Assembly: GCA_001556995.1 (NCBI GenBank)
Contig: LSKF01000096.1
Location: 1-11,581 of the forward strand
Reading direction: 5' to 3'
Source of the DNA: Erythrobacteraceae bacterium CCH12-C2
Lineage (GTDB): Bacteria > Pseudomonadota > Alphaproteobacteria > Sphingomonadales > Sphingomonadaceae
Length of the DNA: 11,581 nt
Position 1 is the stretch's first letter; each line of letters begins with the position of its first letter. This document shows, in pieces, positions 6,245-11,581 of the stretch. Under the pieces are notes generated by a model, which was not told the DNA's origin, ran no database searches, and saw only the letters and a program-made list of their open reading frames with translations. Both the position numbers and the translations under genes were made by a program.

Positions 6245-7450
6245 ATGCGTGAAGTGTTTATCTACGATCATGTCCGGACGCCGCGAGGCCGCGGGCGGCC
6301 CGATGGTTCCTTGCATGAAATTCCCGCCATTGAACTCGTCACCCAGCTTCTAAAGGCAATCCGCGACCGCAATGACCTAGACACCGCTCTGCTGGACGAT
6401 GTGGTCATCGGCTGCGCGCAGCCCGTTGGCGAACAAGGCGGTGTGCTCGCGCGCGGTGCGGTGATCAACGCCAAGTACGCCCAATCCGTTGCGGCCCAGC
6501 AGTTGCATCGCTTCTGCGCATCAGGCTTGGAAGCGGTCAACAACGTGGCCGCACAAATCGGTACTGGCATGGCTAGCGCCGGCATCGGCGGCGGAGTGGA
6601 AAGCATGAGCCGGGTGCTGATGGGCTACGACAGCGGTGCCTGGGTGGCTGATCCGGCCGTTGCCTTGCAGAATTACTATGCACCACAAGGCATCGGTGCA
6701 GATGTTATCGCAACGCTAGAGGGCTATTCACGCGAGGATGTTGATCGCTATGCAGTGGAGAGCCAGCGCCGCGCGGCGGCATCTTGGGATGCTGGTGCTT
6801 TCGATCGTTCCATCGTTCCGGTGAGGGATGTGATGGGCGAGGTCATCCTCGATCAAGACGAGTATCGCCGCCCTTCTACGACGCTCGAATCGCTATCTGA
6901 CCTGCGCGCTGCGTTCACTGGATTTGCAGATGCTGGCTTCTCGCGCGTCGTGAAAGAACGCTATCCGCAAATCGAGGAAATTTCGCACGTACATACGGGC
7001 GGCAATTCCAGCGGCATCGTCGATGGATCGGGCATCGTGATGCTTGGCAATGCAGAATTCGGCAAGGCGGCCGGCCTCAAGCCGCGGGCGCGGATCAGGG
7101 GCTGGGCCTCAATCGGATCTGAACCCACGATCATGCTCACCGCGCCGGTTGCCGTGGCGCAAAAGGCTTTGAAGAATTCGGGCATGTCGAAGGATGATAT
7201 CGACCTGTACGAACTGAACGAAGCTTTCGCTAGCGTCGTTATGCGCTTCATGGATCACTTGGAAGTCGACCACGCCAAGACCAATGTGGCCGGCGGTGCG
7301 ATAGCGCTGGGACATCCGCTAGGAGCTACCGGCGCGATGATCTTGGGTACCGTGCTGGACGAACTGGAGCGCCGCGATCTTAATACCGCCATGACCTTGC
7401 TGTGCGCCGGTAACGGCCTCGGCACCGCCACCATTATCGAACGGGTCTAA
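6245..7450 (+). CDS. fadA: acetyl-CoA C-acyltransferase (beta-oxidation thiolase)
   Basis: A 401-residue degradative thiolase that cleaves 3-ketoacyl-CoA with CoA to give acetyl-CoA (or propionyl-CoA from a 2-methyl branch) and a shortened acyl-CoA. The nucleophile is Cys91 in '[11 protein letters not shown]'. The other catalytic residues are His357 in '[12 protein letters not shown]' and Cys387 in '[13 protein letters not shown]'. The His-Cys spacing of 30 equals that of Zoogloea thiolase (His348/Cys378, nucleophile Cys89). 'NEAFASVV' (the Asn-Glu-Ala-Phe motif) is also present, as is 'GGVESMSRV'. The start is set by GGGAGA nine bases before ATG 6245; an in-frame GTG at 6173 would add 24 non-homologous residues. 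It is the first gene of the operon; the next begins 4 bases after its stop. Fully conserved and apparently functional. The symbol fadA is by function; strict orthology was not tested. Confidence 0.95.
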   Translation: MREVFIYDHVRTPRGRGRPDGSLHEIPAIELVTQLLKAIRDRNDLDTALLDDVVIGCAQPVGEQGGVLARGAVINAKYAQSVAAQQLHRFCASGLEAVNNVAAQIGTGMASAGIGGGVESMSRVLMGYDSGAWVADPAVALQNYYAPQGIGADVIATLEGYSREDVDRYAVESQRRAAASWDAGAFDRSIVPVRDVMGEVILDQDEYRRPSTTLESLSDLRAAFTGFADAGFSRVVKERYPQIEEISHVHTGGNSSGIVDGSGIVMLGNAEFGKAAGLKPRARIRGWASIGSEPTIMLTAPVAVAQKALKNSGMSKDDIDLYELNEAFASVVMRFMDHLEVDHAKTNVAGGAIALGHPLGATGAMILGTVLDELERRDLNTAMTLLCAGNGLGTATIIERV

Positions 7451-7454
7451 GCCA

Positions 7455-9632
7455 ATGACCAAAGGCGCAAAGAGCGAAACCATGCGACACGTCAAGTTGG
7501 AAAAGGGCGCCGATGGCGTCGCCATTCTTACCCTCGACAATGCTGATGAGAGCATGAATGTGGTCTCCGCAGAATGGCTGGACGAAATGAACGCCGCCCT
7601 TGCCGATTTGCGGGATGACCAGTCCGTAACCGGCGTGATCATCGTTTCGGGCAAGAAGGCCTTCATGGCTGGTGCTGATCTTAAGCTGATGGTCGAAGGG
7701 TACGAGACCATGTCGCGCCAGGATGCCTATGGCTTCAGCCAGAAGGCAACTGCCATGCACCGCGCTCTCGAAACAATGGGCAAACCGGTTGCCTGCGCCA
7801 TCAACGGGCTTGCGCTCGGTGGTGGTTTCGAGCTGGCCCTCGCCTGCCATTACCGTGCTCTGGCAGACGATCCGCGCGCCGTGGTGGGCTTGCCGGAAGT
7901 CAATCTCGGACTTTTGCCAGGATCGGGCGGGACGCAGCGCCTGCCGCGCTTGATCGGGCGCAAGAAGGCCCTCGACCTGTTGCTTTCCGGGCGTTCCGTG
8001 GGACCGCAGGAGGCACTGGAACTAGGTATCGTGGATGAGATTGCACCCGGCGATCAGCTTATGGACCGGGCGCGACGATGGCTGGCGACCAATCCGGCGG
8101 CGCAGCGGATATGGGACATGAAGGGCTATGCCATTCCCGAAACGCGCGGACTGATCGTACCCGAAATCGCGATGGATTATTCGATCGACGTGGCCAAGGT
8201 GGCCGCCAAGGATGGTTACAATTACCCGGCACCTGGTGCTATCCTTTCCTGCGTGTTTGAAGGCCTCCAATTGCCGATAGACAAAGCGCTGTCGGTAGAG
8301 AGCAAGTACTTCGCCAAGCTGCTTACCCATCCGGTGGCGCGCAACATCATCCGCACGACATTCATCTCCAAACAGGCTGCGGAAAAGGGGGCACGCCGTC
8401 CAATCGGTGTCGCAAGGTCCGAGGTGAAGAGACTGGGCGTGTTGGGCGCAGGGATGATGGGCTCTGGGATTGCGCTGGTCGCTGCCAAGGTCGGCATCGA
8501 CGTGGTCCTGCTTGATCGCGACACGGCCACTGCCGAGAAGGGCAAGGGCTACAGCGAAAAGGTGTTTGGCAAGGCGGTGCAACGCGGAGACATGGCACGG
8601 GACAAGGCGGACGAGTTGCTTTCCCGTATCACGGCGACCGATGACTTCACTTTGCTCAATGGTTGCGACCTTGTGGTAGAAGCCGTGTTTGAAGATATGG
8701 GCATCAAGGCTCAGACAACGCAAAAGGCTGAAGCGGTGCTGCCGGAATGTGCCGTGTTCGCCACCAATACCTCGACTCTCCCGATTTCGGAATTGGCCAA
8801 GGCATCCAAACGGCCCGAACGGTTTATTGGGTTGCACTTCTTCTCGCCGGTAGACCGGATGGGATTGGTCGAGGTGATCAGGGGTGAACAAACGTCAGAC
8901 GAAACTCTGGCCAAATGCCTGGATTTCGTTGCCCAGATCCGCAAGGCGCCGATCGTGGTCAACGATGCGCAGGGCTTTTATACCAGTCGCGTGTTTCGCA
9001 TGTTTATCTTCGAGGGCGTCGCCATGCTGGCAGACGGCGTTGAGCCTGCCCGCATTGAGAACGCGGCCAAAGCCGCTGGCTTCCCGATCGGGCCACTCGC
9101 CTTGCTGGATGAGGTGACCATCGATTTGCCTGTCAAGATCCTGAAAGATGCGGAAGGAAAGGATGGCAATCTCTACACCATCGAGCAGGGCGGCAAGGTG
9201 CTCGACCGAATGCTGGAGCTTGGCCGCGGCAGCCGGAAGGCAGGCGGCGGATTTTACGAATACTCAGGCGACGGTAGCAAGTGTTTGTGGGACGGGCTGG
9301 CAGTCGAGTTTCCGACATCCGAATTGCAGCCCGAGCAGGAGGAGCTGAAGAAGCGCTTCCTCTATTCGCAGGCGAACGAGACCGCCAAGTGCCTCGAAGA
9401 GAGAGTGCTGGAGACCGCGCAAGATGCGGATCTGGGCGCCGTGTTGGGTTGGGGGTTCCCGGTCTGGACCGGCGGCACTTTGAGCTTTATCGATACCGTT
9501 GGCATTGCGGAATTCGTGAGCGAAGCCAGCAGGCTGGCGGAAAGCTACGGCGCACGCTTTGCCCCTTCGCCTTGGTTGCAGGCCCGTGCCGCTGTCGGCA
9601 CATCGTTCTATCCTCCGATCAAGGCAGGTTGA
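7455..9632 (+). CDS. fadJ: fused enoyl-CoA hydratase / 3-hydroxyacyl-CoA dehydrogenase
   Basis: A 725-residue bifunctional beta-oxidation protein doing steps 2 and 3. Residues about 10-200 are a crotonase domain: oxyanion-hole segment 'AFMAGADLK' (69-77) and 'GLALGGGFELALA' with catalytic Glu126, paired with Glu148 in 'GLPEVNLGLLPG'. The NAD-binding dehydrogenase domain starts near 325 with 'LGVLGAGMMGSG' (GxGxxG at 331-336). Its catalytic pair is His461 in 'HFFSPV' and Glu473, at the same 12-residue spacing as human HAD His158/Glu170. The C-terminal dehydrogenase domains follow from about 505. 'FFSP' in place of 'FFNP' is FadJ-like. The position of HAD Asn208 is Ser511 ('GFYTSR'). The start is 4 bases after the thiolase stop; a second in-frame ATG at 7482 is an alternative, with neither having a clear ribosome-binding site. 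It would form a complex with the upstream thiolase. Confidence 0.95.
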   Translation: MTKGAKSETMRHVKLEKGADGVAILTLDNADESMNVVSAEWLDEMNAALADLRDDQSVTGVIIVSGKKAFMAGADLKLMVEGYETMSRQDAYGFSQKATAMHRALETMGKPVACAINGLALGGGFELALACHYRALADDPRAVVGLPEVNLGLLPGSGGTQRLPRLIGRKKALDLLLSGRSVGPQEALELGIVDEIAPGDQLMDRARRWLATNPAAQRIWDMKGYAIPETRGLIVPEIAMDYSIDVAKVAAKDGYNYPAPGAILSCVFEGLQLPIDKALSVESKYFAKLLTHPVARNIIRTTFISKQAAEKGARRPIGVARSEVKRLGVLGAGMMGSGIALVAAKVGIDVVLLDRDTATAEKGKGYSEKVFGKAVQRGDMARDKADELLSRITATDDFTLLNGCDLVVEAVFEDMGIKAQTTQKAEAVLPECAVFATNTSTLPISELAKASKRPERFIGLHFFSPVDRMGLVEVIRGEQTSDETLAKCLDFVAQIRKAPIVVNDAQGFYTSRVFRMFIFEGVAMLADGVEPARIENAAKAAGFPIGPLALLDEVTIDLPVKILKDAEGKDGNLYTIEQGGKVLDRMLELGRGSRKAGGGFYEYSGDGSKCLWDGLAVEFPTSELQPEQEELKKRFLYSQANETAKCLEERVLETAQDADLGAVLGWGFPVWTGGTLSFIDTVGIAEFVSEASRLAESYGARFAPSPWLQARAAVGTSFYPPIKAG

Positions 9633-9638
9633 GTAGCT

Positions 9639-10796
9639 ATGCAGCGCACGATTTTCGAACCCGAACACGAACAGTTTCGCGCAACCGTTCGCAAATTCAT
9701 GCAGACTGAAGTCGGCCCGCATGCCGATCGCTGGCGAGAAGCGGGGATTGTTGACCGTGAGGTTTATCAGAAGGCCGGCAGACAGGGCCTGCTGTGCGTT
9801 TTCGCGGACGAGAAATACGGCGGCGCGGGTATCAATGACCTACGCTTCGATCAGATCATCGTCGAAGAAAACATGCGCTTCGGCGACATCGGGTTTTACA
9901 TCAACCTGCACAACGATTTGGTTGCGCCTTACATCCACAAGCTCGGCAACCAGGAGCAGAAAGACAGGTTCATGCCTGGGATCGTTTCTGGTGAGACGAT
10001 CCTTGCTGTGGCGATGACGGAGCCTTCGACCGGCAGCGATCTGGCAGGCATGAAGACCCGCGCTGTGGAAAACGGTGATCACTGGGTGCTGAATGGCGCG
10101 AAAACCTACATTTCCAACGGTATCTTGGGCGATCTGATCGTGGTTGCAGCACGAACCGATCCGGTTCGCCCGCACGGCATAAGCCTCTTCCTTGTGGAAC
10201 GCGGAATGGAAGGCTTCGAGCGCGGTCGCAAACTCGCGAAGATGGGGCTGAAATCGCAGGATACGGCGGAACTCTTCTTCAATGATGTTAAGGTTCCGCG
10301 AAATAACTTGATCGGCGAGGCAGGTCAGGGCTTCAAGTACCTCGCCCAAATGTTGGCGCAGGAACGCCTGTTTGCCGCCATCGGTTTCATATCAACTTCG
10401 CAGACCGCTTTCGATCTGACGTTGGAATATGTCAAGGATCGCCGGGCTTTCGGGAAGCCGATTGGCGCCTTTCAGAATACCCGCTTCAAGATGGCGCAAA
10501 TGCGCGCCGAACTCGACATGGCCCAGGCGTACGTCGATCAATGCGTCATGCTGCTCAACCAAGATGCTCTGACAGCCGAGGATGCTTCGGCTGCGAAACT
10601 GCTGACCAGCGAACTGGAAGGACGTGTCATGGACGTCTGTGTGCAACTTCACGGCGGCGCTGGCTACATGGAGGAGTACCGTATCAGTCGCATGTATACC
10701 GATGCTCGGATCAGCCGCATTTTCGCAGGGACTAGCGAGATCATGCTCGAAATCATCGGTCGTGGGCTTGGGCTGGACGAGCGCAAGATGAATTGA
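9639..10796 (+). CDS. acyl-CoA dehydrogenase, long-chain (LCAD-like) type
   Basis: A 385-residue FAD flavoprotein catalysing the first step of beta-oxidation, acyl-CoA to trans-2-enoyl-CoA, passing electrons to ETF. Family marks: 'AMTEPSTGSDLAGMKT' (125-140, FAD/substrate binding), 'NGAKTYISNG' (152-161), 'DRRAFGKPIGAFQNTRFKMA' (267-286), 'QLHGGAGYMEEYRISRMYTDARI' (336-358) and 'IFAGTSEIM' (361-369). The residue matching the medium-chain enzyme's catalytic Glu376 is Ala363, while Glu242 in 'AQERLFAA' occupies the place of the LCAD/isovaleryl-CoA dehydrogenase base. The enzyme should therefore be of the LCAD/branched-chain-tolerant type. It starts 6 bases after the fadJ stop and is clearly co-transcribed. 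The electron acceptor (ETF) genes are not in the window. Substrate chain length cannot be deduced. Confidence 0.96.
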   Translation: MQRTIFEPEHEQFRATVRKFMQTEVGPHADRWREAGIVDREVYQKAGRQGLLCVFADEKYGGAGINDLRFDQIIVEENMRFGDIGFYINLHNDLVAPYIHKLGNQEQKDRFMPGIVSGETILAVAMTEPSTGSDLAGMKTRAVENGDHWVLNGAKTYISNGILGDLIVVAARTDPVRPHGISLFLVERGMEGFERGRKLAKMGLKSQDTAELFFNDVKVPRNNLIGEAGQGFKYLAQMLAQERLFAAIGFISTSQTAFDLTLEYVKDRRAFGKPIGAFQNTRFKMAQMRAELDMAQAYVDQCVMLLNQDALTAEDASAAKLLTSELEGRVMDVCVQLHGGAGYMEEYRISRMYTDARISRIFAGTSEIMLEIIGRGLGLDERKMN

Positions 10797-10819
10797 TGCG
10801 CCGTCCGCGCGACGTGAAT

Positions 10820-10840
10820 AAAGCGCTGTAACGGTGCTTT
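10820..10840 (+). other. small inverted repeat between acyl-CoA dehydrogenase and paaY-like genes
   Basis: A 7-bp stem AAAGCGC/GTGCTTT (one G-U pair) with a 7-base loop TGTAACG lies in the 95-bp gap between the two genes. It may be a weak terminator or a processing site that lowers expression of the downstream gene. No T run follows; the next bases are GATAATATCG, AT-rich enough to serve as a -10 region for a separate promoter. Function unproven. Confidence 0.25.
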
Positions 10841-10891
10841 GATAATATCGATTCTTGGCTTTAGGGACATGTCAAGGGAAGGGCCGTTCGA

Positions 10892-11488
10892 ATGCCCTGC
10901 TACGAATTCCAGGGGGTATCGCCCGTCGTTGATGCGCTCAGTTTCATCCACCCGACAGCGTCGCTGATCGGTGACGTGATCGTGGCGGCAGGCTGCTACA
11001 TCGGCCCGGGCGCAAGCCTGCGAGCCGATTTCGCGCGGATCGTAATTGAGGAAGGCTCCAGCGTTCAGGACAACGCAACGGTCCACGTCTCCAGCGAGTA
11101 TGACACCGTGATCCAGCGCGGCGCGACGATCGGGCACGGCGCAGTAATACACGGTTGCGAGATTGGGGAGAACTGCTTGATCGGCATCAACTCCGTCGTG
11201 CTGGATGGTGCCGTACTCGGCGCAGAATGTCTTGTGGGCGCGCTTTCGCTCATCTTGCACGGGATGAAGGTGCCGGAGCGTCGCCTGCTCATCGGGAGCC
11301 CTGCGCGGATCGTGCGCACCATGTCAGCAAATGAAGTGACTTGGCGCAACGACGGTGACGGCGCGTACCAACTCTTGACGCGCGAAGCGCTCGCCAGTTT
11401 TCGGGAAGTCGAACCCATGCGGCAACGGCAACCAAAGCGCGAGTCTTTGCGAGCTCCGGCACGCCCCGTTCGACCTAACCAGTCTTGA
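10892..11488 (+). CDS. paaY: PaaY/CaiE-type gamma-carbonic-anhydrase-fold protein, probable acyl-CoA thioesterase
   Basis: A 198-residue left-handed beta-helix (hexapeptide-repeat) protein; E. coli PaaY is 196. It starts 'MPCYEFQGVSPVVD' and continues 'LIGDVIV..GCYIGP.ASLRADF', the diagnostic opening of PaaY and CaiE. Repeats of the [LIV]G type run through about residues 24-140. The three metal-ligand histidines of the fold are visible: His65 ('TVHVS'), His82 and His87 ('GHGAVIHG'). PaaY is known to hydrolyse dead-end CoA thioesters of phenylacetate catabolism; here it could release CoA from stalled intermediates. Its last 22 residues are basic and proline-rich, unlike the globular part. AAGGGAAGGG upstream provides the ribosome-binding site. 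A 95-bp gap with a small hairpin separates it from the operon. No phenylacetate (paa) genes are nearby, so CaiE-like naming is equally possible. Confidence 0.88.
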   Translation: MPCYEFQGVSPVVDALSFIHPTASLIGDVIVAAGCYIGPGASLRADFARIVIEEGSSVQDNATVHVSSEYDTVIQRGATIGHGAVIHGCEIGENCLIGINSVVLDGAVLGAECLVGALSLILHGMKVPERRLLIGSPARIVRTMSANEVTWRNDGDGAYQLLTREALASFREVEPMRQRQPKRESLRAPARPVRPNQS

Positions 11489-11549
11489 GGCATATAGCTG
11501 AGCTCTTGTTTGTGAACGCAAGCTATTGGGTATCCATCCGGCGGGGGCC

Positions 11550-11565
11550 GCCTTGTCTGGGTAGG
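11550..11565. promoter_or_regulatory. candidate operator, copy 3 (right half conserved)
   Basis: The right half GGGTAGGTATTGAGC matches GGGTAGGTGTTGACGC at the second site, including the TTGA hexamer that follows at the same distance. The left half (GCCTTGTCT) has drifted. It lies about 60 bp beyond the stop of the paaY-like gene, and its orientation predicts a plus-strand promoter for a gene starting beyond the right edge. Between 11489 and 11581 no coding sequence was recognised. Confidence 0.4.
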
Positions 11566-11581
11566 TATTGAGCGCTCTTTA

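Noticed and set aside
8022..8891. A 289-codon minus-strand open frame inside fadJ
   Set aside because: Opposite a gene with fully conserved catalytic motifs; the His/Arg-rich translation shows no family features and no ribosome-binding site.
11489..11540. Hairpin (ATAGCT...AGCTAT) as terminator after the paaY-like gene
   Set aside because: The arms are 6 bp with a 21-base loop and no T run; too weak to call.
1..11581. CRISPR arrays, tRNA or rRNA genes, phage or defence genes, toxin-antitoxin pairs
   Set aside because: No regularly spaced repeats, cloverleaf-like sequences or matching protein motifs were seen on either strand.

Overview
The window looks like a chromosomal or plasmid segment from a GC-rich alphaproteobacterium, most likely a sphingomonad (Novosphingobium/Sphingobium/Sphingopyxis type). 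This rests on the style of the TonB-dependent receptor (signal peptide, then a 'DIVVTARR' TonB box, then the long barrel), the FadJ-like protein with the 'GFYTSR' variant, and the IS3-family transposon debris. The genus is an inference, because no marker gene is present.

Layout. (1) 1-1352 is insertion-sequence territory. It holds what may be the tip of one IS3-type element (1-54), the 3' part of an IS2-like element (end of OrfA, a slippery A run, complete OrfB, right inverted repeat), and a possible decayed OrfA fragment. A GC-rich hairpin follows, which is a candidate terminator for the next gene. (2) 1353-3779 (minus) encodes a full-length TonB-dependent outer-membrane receptor. (3) 4015-5103 (plus), divergent from it, encodes an alpha-methylacyl-CoA racemase-type family III CoA enzyme. 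(4) 5093-6109 (minus) encodes an NADPH-dependent medium-chain reductase of the CurA/prostaglandin-reductase type; its 3' end overlaps that of the racemase gene. (5) 6245-10796 (plus), divergent from the reductase, is a tight three-gene beta-oxidation operon: thiolase, fused enoyl-CoA hydratase/3-hydroxyacyl-CoA dehydrogenase, and acyl-CoA dehydrogenase. (6) 10892-11488 (plus) encodes a PaaY/CaiE-type gamma-carbonic-anhydrase-fold protein, probably an acyl-CoA thioesterase.

Read together, the genes describe a dedicated catabolic module: uptake of a substrate across the outer membrane, a complete acyl-CoA dehydrogenase/hydratase/dehydrogenase/thiolase spiral, a racemase that would allow 2-methyl-branched acyl-CoAs to enter it, an enone-type reductase, and a thioesterase to release dead-end CoA esters. 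No acyl-CoA ligase, ring-cleaving enzyme or regulator is visible, so the substrate cannot be named; methyl-branched compounds such as isoprenoids, sterol or bile-acid side chains, or branched aryl-alkanoates are candidates only.

The most notable non-coding signal is a 16-bp palindrome-like site (CCTATCG...GGTAGG followed by a TTG hexamer). It occurs in both divergent intergenic regions (3884-3899, 6145-6160), and a right-half copy lies at the right edge (about 11550-11565). It looks like a shared operator tying the receptor, racemase, reductase and beta-oxidation operon into one regulon that may continue beyond the window.
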